The notes below the pieces were generated by a model that saw only the letters and a program-made list of their open reading frames with translations, had not been told where the DNA came from and searched no databases. Positions 8,801-15,900 of a stretch of 16,204 nucleotides of DNA are shown piece after piece. Origin of the DNA: Pediococcus sp. (lineage in GTDB: Bacteria; Bacillota; Bacilli; Lactobacillales; Lactobacillaceae); contig JALAGR010000062.1 of assembly GCA_022712335.1 (NCBI GenBank), positions 1 to 16,204 of the forward strand, given 5' to 3'. The first letter of the stretch is position 1. Every line of letters starts with the position of its first letter. The position numbers and the translations under genes were made by a program.

Positions 8801-9390
8801 TCAACGATTAAATCGTTTACCCGTTCTAAATAGCCACTGGTCTTTTCCAATTCATTTTCAGCACGCTTTTTATCCTGCTTGTACTCTAAAACGCCCGCTG
8901 CTTCTTCAATTATTGCCCTTCGATCTTCTGGCTTACTATTGAAAATAGATTCCACACGACCTTGTGAAATAACTGAAAACGACTCGCGACCCAATCCAGT
9001 ATCGATAAATAAGTTTAAAATATCCTTCAAGCGACATTCCTGCTTATTTAATTCATACTGACTTTCGCCATTACGAAAAAGCCGACGACTAATCATTACT
9101 TCGTCAAACTTAGAATCCAAAAAATGATCGGAATTATCAAAAATAATCGTTACGGATGCTCGCGAAAGCGGCTTACGCTTTTCAGTACCCGAGAAAATCA
9201 CATCGGGCATCTTTCCCCCACGCAAGCTCTTGGCTGAAGTTTCTCCCATCACCCAGCGAATCGCTTCGATAATATTACTTTTCCCTGAACCGTTTGGACC
9301 AACGATTCCAGTAATACCATCTTTAAATTCAATCTTAGTATTATCAGCGAATGATTTGAATCCACTGATCTCAATCGTACGTAGTTTCAT
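5845..9390 (-). CDS. smc: Chromosome partition / condensin ATPase Smc
   Basis: Structural maintenance of chromosomes protein, the ATPase of the bacterial condensin that works with ScpA and ScpB to extrude loops and resolve sister origins. The 1181-residue length is standard. The N-terminal head carries GPNGSGKS (31-38) and a Q-loop region. A long coiled coil spans about 170-495, the hinge about 500-680 (GILGPVSEVI, VTFLPKNAL, then GGTMTGG near 660), and a second coiled coil about 680-1010. The C-terminal head has the LSGGEKSLTAI signature (about 1082) and Walker B FCILDEVEAAFDD (about 1105-1117). The coils are strikingly rich in glutamine. The ATG at 9390 follows rnc by nine bases with a fairly weak AGGT site. 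The rnc-smc-ftsY order is widely conserved in Firmicutes. Confidence 0.98.
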   Translation of the reverse strand: MKLRTIEISGFKSFADNTKIEFKDGITGIVGPNGSGKSNIIEAIRWVMGETSAKSLRGGKMPDVIFSGTEKRKPLSRASVTIIFDNSDHFLDSKFDEVMISRRLFRNGESQYELNKQECRLKDILNLFIDTGLGRESFSVISQGRVESIFNSKPEDRRAIIEEAAGVLEYKQDKKRAENELEKTSGYLERVNDLIVELQKQVQPLEEQAAVAKDYVQQKQRFDILDQTKLVRTINSNSETQKQLALARQDQKDQLAQLQLKTEDLAGQREKIKKTITEQSQQKDQLQVDLVKLNRLEQQLEGEHDLRLERQKYVDQEKGRLTTEKHQLEQQLNENQASLKTAQAQLEKVQQQLTTTKQSLKTLADGNLEQQKENLRHEIEELRANYVDQLQALTSLKNQYNFNQQDQERDQQQRLKIKLAIDTLNEQIKKHQTDYDALQAQLKTISGANDTQQQEIAQLTKHRDQLQTQYEKERQQWLDGSNVAHRAESKLEALSNLKNEYTGFYQGVRAVLQQKRQFKGILGPVSEVINVPAEYTLAIETALGNQVQNVVVDTDQTAKTIIEYLKQNRLGRVTFLPKNALSRRSINEDIFRKASQLPGFIGVAADLVKVKDENRVVSQYLLGTTLIADTLQNALMISKQINRRSRIITLAGDVVGIGGTMTGGATKKNQSGVLQQDQEIKKLQVQLTSMKTKLAAKEAEVQKLLEQGQAVQAELNEAVEKQRQSEQKCSELNNQMSLEDDRLTELNRRAKATQFELSQIEDEENGQVDLPAQIEQLQQQVEKIKEATTAKQGELALLNDDADERQSRISELQVELAKLKEQASQRQQQVNTVQTTINNLIAQQAEIEAKVQRLDEENISESELSHIDIAEIKQKLVQQNQLAEQLQTDLEQNQVRQDRIIADYEITQQKLNQAETQLKEVEGSLTLVQSKIEMAADKLTQEYEQTFESVQTVVIPDIEDEQLDRELKLLRKGLNELGTVNLGAIEEYDRVSTRYNFLREQKEDLIDSKTQLEQSIAEIDQEAGQRFKQTFDQVAEEFSSVFVKMFGGGKAELELTDPENLLTTGIEIKAQPPGKKLQRLSLLSGGEKSLTAITLLFAILQVKPVPFCILDEVEAAFDDANVDRFAKYLKTFQDTTQFIVITHRKGTMMEADVLYGVTMQESGVSKMVSVSMDEAEQGEQV

Positions 9391-9399
9391 TGAAAGTAC

Positions 9400-10098
9400 C
9401 TATTTCCGCCCACGCAAAGATTGAAGTGCTTGGTTAGCAGCATTTTGTTCCGCAACTTTTTTGGAATGTCCGGTTCCTGTTGCCAATTGTTTCTGATCAG
9501 CCGTAACACTGACAGTAAAAATTAAATTATTTTCAGGTCCTTCTTCAGAAATTAGCTTGTAGTCAATTTCAACGTCACCATTTTTTTGAAGTAATTCTTG
9601 AAGTTCTGATTTATGGTCAATAATGTGATCGAATTTGCCTTCGTCTAATTTAGGAAAAATAACGGTACGTACAAAACGTTCCACTGCTTCTCGACCTTGA
9701 TCAAGGTAAAGTGCTCCAATAAACGATTCAAAAATATCACAAAGAAGTGATGAACGCTGACGAGCGCCGGATTTCTCTTCTCCTTTACCTAAACGAATAT
9801 ATTGGTCAAAATGACATTCTCTGGCAAAATCACTGAAGCTAGCTTCACAAACCATTGCAGCCCGTAAACGCGTTAGCTTTCCTTGTGGCATTTCAGGATA
9901 ACGCTTAAACAAATATTCAGAGACGATCAATTGTAAAACTGCATCCCCTAAAAATTCAATTCTTTCGTAAAATTTCAATCCTTGATGTGGATGTTCGTTA
10001 ACATAAGAAGCTTGCGTGAAAGCTTCATCTAACAACGCGTGATTACTAAAATGAATATCAAACGTCTGACTTAAGTCATCTTCTAAGGCTTTTATCAT
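9400..10098 (-). CDS. rnc: Ribonuclease III
   Basis: Double-strand-specific endoribonuclease that processes rRNA precursors and structured mRNAs. I place the start at ATG 10098, giving 232 residues: AAAGGA lies ten bases upstream, and the alternative upstream TTG at 10158 would begin in the loop of a hairpin and add 20 atypical residues. The catalytic domain has the RNase III signature ERIEFLGDAVLQ with E48 and D52, and a second acidic pair D121 and E124 in CDIFESFIGALY; all four metal ligands are present. The double-stranded RNA binding domain occupies about 161-230, with the GTGHSKKVAEQNAA helix. The gene follows acpP after 95 bases that contain a long stem-loop, which may control it, and it precedes smc by nine bases. 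Confidence 0.96.
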   Translation of the reverse strand: MIKALEDDLSQTFDIHFSNHALLDEAFTQASYVNEHPHQGLKFYERIEFLGDAVLQLIVSEYLFKRYPEMPQGKLTRLRAAMVCEASFSDFARECHFDQYIRLGKGEEKSGARQRSSLLCDIFESFIGALYLDQGREAVERFVRTVIFPKLDEGKFDHIIDHKSELQELLQKNGDVEIDYKLISEEGPENNLIFTVSVTADQKQLATGTGHSKKVAEQNAANQALQSLRGRK

Positions 10099-10138
10099 GG
10101 ATATCTTTTCCTTTCTAAATTGCAAATTATCTGTACAT

Positions 10139-10182
10139 AAGAATAACTCGGTGACCAATTAGATTAATCACCGAGTTCTCTT
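10139..10182 (-). terminator. Stem-loop between acpP and rnc (terminator or RNase III leader element)
   Basis: On the minus strand AACTCGGTGA pairs perfectly with TCACCGAGTT (10168-10177 with 10145-10154) around a 13-base loop. Beyond a one-base bulge, AAGAG pairs with TTCTT, giving about 15 pairs in total. The 3' side lacks a long T run, so full termination is doubtful. It lies about 12 bases after the acpP stop and about 40 bases before the rnc start. Confidence 0.6.
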
Positions 10183-10193
10183 AGTATATGAAA

Positions 10194-10436
10194 TTAAGAC
10201 TGATGTTCACTAATATAGTCAACTGCGTCGCCCACGGTAATGAGGTTTTCAGCAGCTTCATCAGTAATTTCAGCTCCAAAAGTATCTTCCAACTCTAATA
10301 CAAACTCAACAATATCAATTGAGTCAGCATTCAAATCTTCTTTGAAATTTAGTGTGTTGGTGATTTGTTCTGTTTTTAATTCAAAACGATCTGCTAAAAT
10401 TTCAGCAATCTTATTGAAAATTTCTTCTTTTGACAA
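10194..10436 (-). CDS. acpP: Acyl carrier protein (plsX-linked)
   Basis: Small acidic carrier that holds acyl chains on a phosphopantetheine arm. The 80-residue product has the four-helix ACP pattern and the attachment serine S39 in NADSIDIVEF; isoleucine stands where most ACPs have leucine (DSL), a conservative change. The start is TTG at 10436: an in-frame TAG lies two codons upstream, no earlier start is possible, and GAGGAG sits eight bases before it (10445-10450). The gene lies 38 bases after plsX with no terminator between, so the two are co-transcribed. In enterococci the ACP encoded beside plsX is a second ACP linked to use of exogenous fatty acids rather than to de novo synthesis; that role here is inference, as no fab genes are in the window. 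Confidence 0.95.
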   Translation of the reverse strand: MSKEEIFNKIAEILADRFELKTEQITNTLNFKEDLNADSIDIVEFVLELEDTFGAEITDEAAENLITVGDAVDYISEHQS

Positions 10437-10474
10437 TTTCTAGACTCCTCTACTTAATGAATCTCTTTAGTATT

Positions 10475-11518
10475 TTAATTGTTTTCGTTTTCTTTGTCTA
10501 CATCATCTTGTTTGATGCATTCAAGATGCATTTCAAAGTAATCAGCCAAGTTCTTAACCAACTTAGAATCTACAATTTCGTGCACCTGAACAAGGGCGTT
10601 CTTTACCTGATTAGCGTTACTTGAACCATGTGCTTTAACAACGGGAGCCTTCACCCCAAGTAAAACAGCTCCACCTTGTTTAGAATAATCCATTTGATCC
10701 TTAATTTGGCTAAATGCAGACTTGAGCAACAATCCACCCATCTTACCTTTGACACCACTGTTCATGATGGTTTCTTTAACCAATTTAAGCATTGATAAAG
10801 CTGTACCTTCAATATTCTTCAAAACAGCATTTCCAGTGAAACCATCTGTAACGACAACGTCCGCTGTGCCATTCAACAATTCACGTGATTCAATATTACC
10901 AACGAAATTAAGTGAACTATCATTCTTTAGTAGTTGATAAGCTTCCTTATGAATCTTGTCACCCTTATCAAATTCCGTACCGTTATTTAAAAGCGCAATG
11001 CGCGGATTAGTAACGTGCATGACGTTTGTTCCATAGAAGTTACCTAAAATTGCAAAGTCGTGCAAGTTTTTAGCTTTACTTTCAGCATTTGCACCAACAT
11101 CAAGCATTGTGAAATTAGCGTTGTCACCTTTTAAACTAGGTAAAGTAGTTGTCATTCCTGGACGATCAAGACCTTTGATGCGACCAATCACAAACAATCC
11201 AGCAGCCAAAAGTGCTCCAGTATTACCAGCAGAGAAAATCGCATCAGCATCGCCGTTTTTAACTGCTTGCGCAGCTAAAACCATTGATGAATTTTTCTTA
11301 CGACGAACTGCTCTAACAGGTTCATCTTCCATTGTAATCATTTCATCGGTATGCACGATTTTTACATTCTTAAAATCGTCCATGTAATTTTCAATTGCAT
11401 CTTTTTTTCCATAAAGAATAAATTCAACATCTGGTAAAACTTTTCGAGCTTCGATTACTCCCTTAACAATCTCCTCTGGAGCATTATCTCCACCCATCGC
11501 ATCAACTGCAATCTTCAT
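10475..11518 (-). CDS. plsX: Phosphate acyltransferase PlsX
   Basis: PlsX converts acyl-ACP and phosphate to acyl-phosphate, the acyl donor used by PlsY to make lysophosphatidic acid, and can run in reverse to load ACP with exogenous acyl chains. It is a soluble peripheral membrane enzyme. The 347-residue protein starts with the family motif MKIAVDAMGGDNAPEEIVKG and includes FSAGNTGALLAAG, LDVGANAESK and VVTDGFTGNAVLK. The C-terminal tail of about 20 residues is acidic and Asn-rich, and makes it slightly longer than average. ATG at 11518 is preceded by AAGGAGA (11525-11531) within the 16-base gap after recG. It sits between recG and acpP; fapR, fabD and fabG, which lie around plsX in Bacillus, are absent. 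Confidence 0.97.
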   Translation of the reverse strand: MKIAVDAMGGDNAPEEIVKGVIEARKVLPDVEFILYGKKDAIENYMDDFKNVKIVHTDEMITMEDEPVRAVRRKKNSSMVLAAQAVKNGDADAIFSAGNTGALLAAGLFVIGRIKGLDRPGMTTTLPSLKGDNANFTMLDVGANAESKAKNLHDFAILGNFYGTNVMHVTNPRIALLNNGTEFDKGDKIHKEAYQLLKNDSSLNFVGNIESRELLNGTADVVVTDGFTGNAVLKNIEGTALSMLKLVKETIMNSGVKGKMGGLLLKSAFSQIKDQMDYSKQGGAVLLGVKAPVVKAHGSSNANQVKNALVQVHEIVDSKLVKNLADYFEMHLECIKQDDVDKENENN

Positions 11519-11534
11519 AACTCTTCTCCTTTAA

Positions 11535-13562
11535 TTAATCCAAACTTTTATTTATTTGCATCTTATTTTTTAGGTAGAACTGTAAATTCTGGTAACGTTC
11601 GTCTGTCTCCCAATGCGGTTGACTAACAATTTTTGCTGCATCAATTTGAGCAGTCTGTAGGGCCCCTAAATCAACAACCGGGTCACCAACTTTAAATTCC
11701 GGCACACCCGACTGTTGTTTCCCAAACAAATCGCCTTGACCACGCATTTTCAAATCGGCTTCCGAAATTTCAAATCCGTCATTGGTTTCGACCATGATCT
11801 GCATTCGTTGTTTACCAACGTCATTTTTAGGATCAGCAACCAGTATACAATATGCTTGGTGTTGTCCACGCCCAACTCGGCCTCGTAGCTGATGGAGCTG
11901 GGCCAATCCAAAGCGGTCTGCATCATGAATGACCATTAAAGTGGCATTAGGAACATCGACTCCTACTTCAATCACGGTAGTTGAAACTAGTCCCATATAC
12001 TTTCCATCTTTAAAATCGGTCATGATTTGATCTTTTTCTGCACCGTCCATTTTACCATGCAAAATCGCAATCGGATATTTTTCTCCAAAAAACTCTTGTA
12101 ACTCCTGATAAAGTTCCATTGCATTTTGTAAATCCATCGCTTCTGACTCTTCAATCAGAAGCGTCACGATAAATGCTTGGCGACCTTTAGCAAATTCCTT
12201 AGTCATAAACGCCAGCACTTTCTCCCATTCCCCTTGTTTGACCCACTTGGTGATAATCGATTTTCTGCCAGCTGGGGACTGGTCGATAATCGAAACATCC
12301 ATATCACCATATGTCGTAATCGCCAAGGTTCGTGGAATCGGAGTCGCCGTCATCGCCAGAATATCTGGCGCCGAACCTTTCTCGCGAAGTAATTGTCGTT
12401 GATGCACCCCAAATCGATGCTGTTCATCAACAATCCCCAAACCGAGATTTTTAAATTCAACGTCTTTTTGGATAATCGCATGGGTTCCCACTACAATATC
12501 AATTTCACCATTTTTAATTTCTTGGAGCATTTCATCGCGCACTTTTTTGCGAATCCCACCAACTAGCAAAGCAATTTTAACGTCTAACTTTTCAAAAAAT
12601 TTCATTAAGTTGTTAGCATGTTGTTCTGCCAAAATTTCAGTAGGTGCCATCAAAACTGCTTGCTTTCCAGCTGTCAACGTTGCATACATCGCAATCGCTG
12701 CTACTACGGTTTTTCCACTCCCTACGTCTCCTTGCAAGAGGCGGTTCATATGAGCCGGAGCCTTGAGGTTAGCAAGAATTTCATTGGTCACTCGCTTTTG
12801 AGCATCAGTCAATTCAAACGGTAGTTGCTGAATAAATTCACGGACTTTTTCAATCTGGTATTTTATTGCCGTACCATTTTCAACTCGCTCACGTGATTTA
12901 ACGATTTGTAATCCCATTTGAAAAGTTAGGAATTCTTCAAACATAGCTGTTCGACGAGCATCGTGTGTCTTTTGGTCATCAGCTGGAAAATGTAGTGCTT
13001 GGATCATCGCCAATCGATGTAACAATCGATATTTTTCAATCAAGTCTTCTGGAATAACATCCTGAATTTGATCTTGATATTCCGTGATGGCATCCGTCAC
13101 CAATTGCTGAATAGTTGCTTGTCGAATGTGTTTATTAGCAGGATAAACTGGCTGCAAATTAGTCTCTTCATCAATAATTTTAATTCCCGTCAAACTGCGA
13201 CGGTTCGCATCCCATTTACCATAGACAGCAATATTTTCATCAGCATTAATTTGATTTTTAATCCACGGTTGGTTAAAAAAAGTTACCATGACGGACTCAG
13301 TTCCAATTAGAAGCCGAAAGTTAACACGCACTTTTTGGCGCCCAAAACGAGCTACAGTAGGTTGTGTTGCAACCACTCCTTCAAACGTTACTTTTTGTTG
13401 ATCAACAACGTTTTGAGGTTCTTTTGTAGCTAAGTCTTCATATCGAAATGGATAATAAGTAATCAAGTCTTCGATGGTTGAAATACCAAGTTCAGACAAC
13501 GCTTGAACCCGTTTAGGCCCAACCCCAGGAAGAACTTGAACTGTGTCTGTTAAGCTTTTCAT
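11535..13562 (-). CDS. recG: ATP-dependent DNA helicase RecG
   Basis: Superfamily 2 helicase that remodels stalled replication forks and branch-migrates recombination intermediates. I choose ATG 13562, which gives 675 residues, the usual size, and has an excellent GGAGGTAAA ribosome site; the longer frame from 13610 would read through the terminator hairpin and add 16 atypical residues. The N-terminal wedge begins with a helix-hairpin-helix-like VLPGVGPKRVQAL and an OB fold. The helicase core has LLQGDVGSGKT (near residue 280), the DEQH box DEQHRFG (near 378), MTATPIPRTLA, the STTVIEVGVDVPNA motif, and QLHQLRGRVGRG. It lies between fakA and plsX in the same orientation, as in many Firmicutes. 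Confidence 0.97.
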   Translation of the reverse strand: MKSLTDTVQVLPGVGPKRVQALSELGISTIEDLITYYPFRYEDLATKEPQNVVDQQKVTFEGVVATQPTVARFGRQKVRVNFRLLIGTESVMVTFFNQPWIKNQINADENIAVYGKWDANRRSLTGIKIIDEETNLQPVYPANKHIRQATIQQLVTDAITEYQDQIQDVIPEDLIEKYRLLHRLAMIQALHFPADDQKTHDARRTAMFEEFLTFQMGLQIVKSRERVENGTAIKYQIEKVREFIQQLPFELTDAQKRVTNEILANLKAPAHMNRLLQGDVGSGKTVVAAIAMYATLTAGKQAVLMAPTEILAEQHANNLMKFFEKLDVKIALLVGGIRKKVRDEMLQEIKNGEIDIVVGTHAIIQKDVEFKNLGLGIVDEQHRFGVHQRQLLREKGSAPDILAMTATPIPRTLAITTYGDMDVSIIDQSPAGRKSIITKWVKQGEWEKVLAFMTKEFAKGRQAFIVTLLIEESEAMDLQNAMELYQELQEFFGEKYPIAILHGKMDGAEKDQIMTDFKDGKYMGLVSTTVIEVGVDVPNATLMVIHDADRFGLAQLHQLRGRVGRGQHQAYCILVADPKNDVGKQRMQIMVETNDGFEISEADLKMRGQGDLFGKQQSGVPEFKVGDPVVDLGALQTAQIDAAKIVSQPHWETDERYQNLQFYLKNKMQINKSLD

Positions 13563-13578
13563 TTTACCTCCGTAAATC

Positions 13579-13607
13579 AAAAATAGGCCGGCTAGCCACC
13601 GACCTAT
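13579..13607 (-). terminator. Terminator-like hairpin between fakA and recG
   Basis: On the minus strand ATAGGTCGG pairs with CCGGCCTAT (nine pairs, one G-U) around a seven-base loop, followed by a five-T run. It starts six bases after the fakA stop and ends 16 bases before the recG start. Since I see no promoter in the remaining gap, it probably reduces rather than blocks transcription into recG, or recG uses an unseen promoter inside fakA. Confidence 0.75.
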
Positions 13608-13612
13608 CAATA

Positions 13613-15307
13613 TTATTCAACTGAAACTAAAAATGGATAGACTGGTTGGTCACCTTCGTGAATTTCAATTTCAAGGTCATCATCAATATCTAAAATGGCA
13701 TTCTGTAATTGCTCTGCCATTTCTTGATCAGCATCTTGACCGTAAATGATTGTTACAATTTCACTATCTTCTTCCAACATCATGTTAACCATTTCAACGG
13801 TAGCATCCATTAGTTGCGGATTGGTGTTAACAATTTTACCATCAATTAATCCCATGTAATCATCCTGATGAATCTCGCGACCATCAAGTTTAGTATCACG
13901 CACAGCAATCGTAACTTGTCCACTCTTAACCGTATCCAAGTTAGCTTCCATCGCTTCAGCATTCTCTTCCAAATCAACGTCTGGATTAAATTCAAGCATT
14001 GCCGCCATTCCTTGAGAGATTGTCCGGCTATGGATAATCTTAGTTGGAACCTCTGCTACTTCAACAGCTTGCTCAGCAGCTAAGAAAATATTTTTGTTAT
14101 TAGGTAAGACAATGGCTTTTTTTGCACCAGAATTATTGATCATTGCAGCAATATCAGCTGTGCTCGGATTCATGGTTTGTCCACCACTGATGATATGCGT
14201 TACACCCAAACTAGTAAAGAGTTTAGAAATTCCAGTACCAGAAGAAATTGCAATTACGGCAGTTTCAGGTGCATCTTCTTTTTTAACTGACATGCTAGCA
14301 GGCGTATCATCTTGTTCGATAATTTCCTCTTGTTGCCAACGCATATTGTCGATTTTGATTTTAGTGATATCACCAAATTGTTGACCCCAACTCAAAACAT
14401 CTCCCGGATGTTCAGTGTGGACGTGTACCTTAACTACTTCATCATCATTGATAACTAGTAGTGAATCACCCAACTTAGCTAAATACTCATAGAAAGTGTC
14501 GTAATCGAATTCTTTTGAAACTTGAAGTCCCTTTCCGATTCGAACCATCATTTGAGTACAGTAACCAAATTCAATGTCTTCAGGATTAATTTGTCCTTGA
14601 ACACTTTGGTGATGTGTAGCATCCACCATTTCGTTGGCTTCAGTTGCATCTGGTTCATGTTTGTATTCTGTAATGTCGTTACCATTCAAAATGTCATTAA
14701 AGGCATCAAAAACAAAAACGAGTCCTTGACCACCAGAATCAACCACACCCACTTCTTTTAAAACGGGAAGTAATTCAGTAGTCTTTTTAAGTGCTTTTTG
14801 AGCAGCAACGTCGATAGCTTGCATTACTTCAGCTAAACTATCGGTTGTTTTTACCGCTTCTTTACCTGCCTTAGCGGCTTCACGGACCACGGTGAGGATA
14901 GTTCCTTCAGTTGGTTTCATAACCGCCTTATAGGCTGTTTTTGCGCCCTCTGCAACTGCATCAGCTAAATCAGCAGCAGTTAAAGTTGCTTTCCCTTCAA
15001 CACTCTTCGCAAAACCACGGAAAATTTGAGATAAAATAACACCCGAGTTACCACGAGCGCCCATCAAAAGTCCCTTTGCTAAGGATGCTGCTAAATGTCC
15101 AACTTCAATACTTGCATCGTCATTTTCATACTTTGCTCCACTTTCTAGTGAGAGACTCATATTTGTACCAGTATCTCCATCTGGAACTGGAAAAACATTC
15201 AAAGAATTGATAAAATCTGCATTCATTTTTAAACGATCAGAGCTGGCCTGCACCATCTGATCAAAAACGTCATTATTAATCAATGTTTCTATTGCTTCCA
15301 AATTCAT
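13613..15307 (-). CDS. fakA: Fatty acid kinase catalytic subunit FakA (DAK2/YloV family)
   Basis: ATP-dependent kinase that phosphorylates fatty acids held by a FakB binding protein, so that exogenous acyl chains can enter phospholipid synthesis as acyl-phosphate. The 564-residue protein has an N-terminal DhaL-type ATP-binding domain with VPDGDTGTNM (41-50, metal-binding aspartates), GARGNSGVILSQ (83-94) and VDSGGQGL (189-196). A middle domain opens with the FGYCTQMMVRIGKG segment (about 248-261), and a C-terminal DegV-like region follows. The ATG at 15307 has a strong GGAGGATA site. It follows yloU by 20 bases. FakB partners are not in the window. Sharing a transcript with plsX and acpP fits a common job in acyl-phosphate supply. 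Older annotations call this family dihydroxyacetone kinase-like or YloV; the lack of a DhaK subunit argues against glycerol metabolism. Confidence 0.93.
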   Translation of the reverse strand: MNLEAIETLINNDVFDQMVQASSDRLKMNADFINSLNVFPVPDGDTGTNMSLSLESGAKYENDDASIEVGHLAASLAKGLLMGARGNSGVILSQIFRGFAKSVEGKATLTAADLADAVAEGAKTAYKAVMKPTEGTILTVVREAAKAGKEAVKTTDSLAEVMQAIDVAAQKALKKTTELLPVLKEVGVVDSGGQGLVFVFDAFNDILNGNDITEYKHEPDATEANEMVDATHHQSVQGQINPEDIEFGYCTQMMVRIGKGLQVSKEFDYDTFYEYLAKLGDSLLVINDDEVVKVHVHTEHPGDVLSWGQQFGDITKIKIDNMRWQQEEIIEQDDTPASMSVKKEDAPETAVIAISSGTGISKLFTSLGVTHIISGGQTMNPSTADIAAMINNSGAKKAIVLPNNKNIFLAAEQAVEVAEVPTKIIHSRTISQGMAAMLEFNPDVDLEENAEAMEANLDTVKSGQVTIAVRDTKLDGREIHQDDYMGLIDGKIVNTNPQLMDATVEMVNMMLEEDSEIVTIIYGQDADQEMAEQLQNAILDIDDDLEIEIHEGDQPVYPFLVSVE

Positions 15308-15327
15308 TATCCTCCTAGTTCAACGAA

Positions 15328-15690
15328 TTAATCGTTGAGCAACTTTACACCTTGAACAAAAACATTGACCGAATTAGCAGAAATGCCAAGCATTGATTCT
15401 AGGCTGTACTTAACTTTTGATTGTACATTTTTTGATATTTCAGAAATTTTAGTACCATATCCAACAATGATGTAGACATCGATGGCGATTCCATTTTCTT
15501 CTTGTTTAATTACTACTCCACGAGCGTAATTTTCTCTTTTTAGAATTTCATTTATGTTGTCACGAATCTGGTTTTTACTAGCCATTCCGACAACACCATA
15601 ATTATCAGTTGCGGCTCCGCCAACAACGGTTGCGATTACATCATTTGAAACGTCAATTGTTCCATTTTTTGTTTTTATCTTGACAGCCAT
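15328..15690 (-). CDS. yloU: Asp23/Gls24-family protein (YloU-like)
   Basis: 120-residue protein of the Asp23/Gls24 (DUF322) family. The domain shows in VKIKTKNGTIDVSNDVIATVVGGAA near the start, VGMASKNQIRDNINEIL, and a second half with the alternating GIAIDVYIIVGYGTKISEIS pattern. Members include staphylococcal Asp23, which sits at the membrane and affects cell-envelope stress responses; the biochemical role of the YloU branch is not settled. There is no membrane segment or signal peptide. ATG at 15690 follows AAGGAGG. It is the first gene of the long leftward operon, 20 bases before fakA, a pairing conserved across Firmicutes and suggestive of a membrane or lipid-related job. A clear sigma-A promoter lies about 100 bases upstream. 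Confidence 0.93.
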   Translation of the reverse strand: MAVKIKTKNGTIDVSNDVIATVVGGAATDNYGVVGMASKNQIRDNINEILKRENYARGVVIKQEENGIAIDVYIIVGYGTKISEISKNVQSKVKYSLESMLGISANSVNVFVQGVKLLND

Positions 15691-15791
15691 ACCCCTGCCT
15701 CCTTAGTATTCATATATACCAACGATATTTTACCATATCCCATACATGCATTAAATACAAGTGCAAACATCTTAAATGCGCGCTAAATATT

Positions 15792-15820
15792 ATTATACCG
15801 AGAATATCCTTTTATTCCAA
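15792..15820 (-). promoter_or_regulatory. Sigma-A promoter of the yloU-fakA operon
   Basis: Minus-strand -35 TTGGAA (15815-15820) and a perfect -10 TATAAT (15792-15797) are 17 bases apart. The predicted start near 15785 leaves a leader of about 95 bases before yloU. It is the best promoter seen for the ten-gene leftward run. The -35 box is inside an inverted repeat. Confidence 0.8.
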
Positions 15821-15826
15821 TAAAAG
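15809..15826. repeat. Perfect inverted repeat over the yloU -35 box (possible operator)
   Basis: CTTTTAT (15809-15815) and ATAAAAG (15820-15826) are perfect inverted arms of seven bases around TCCA. The centre coincides with the -35 hexamer at 15815-15820, a placement expected for a repressor site. The arms are AT-rich, so chance occurrence is possible. Confidence 0.45.
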
Positions 15827-15900
15827 TTTATGCGTGACAACCTTTTCGAAAACGTAACGGTTCGATTAAGTGTCAAGGATAATTACTTGAAAGATTCCTA

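Noticed and set aside
10099..10158. Upstream extension of rnc by 20 residues from a TTG codon
   Set aside because: The extension begins in the loop of the leader stem-loop, lacks a ribosome site and does not resemble RNase III; ATG 10098 has AAAGGA at proper spacing.
10170..10215. TATACT -10-like box just after acpP as a promoter for rnc
   Set aside because: No acceptable -35 at 16-18 bases upstream (only AGTGAA/GTGAAC), and its TSS would fall inside the stem-loop.
13563..13610. Upstream extension of recG by 16 residues
   Set aside because: It would read through the terminator hairpin at 13579-13607; ATG 13562 has a strong GGAGG site and gives the normal RecG length.
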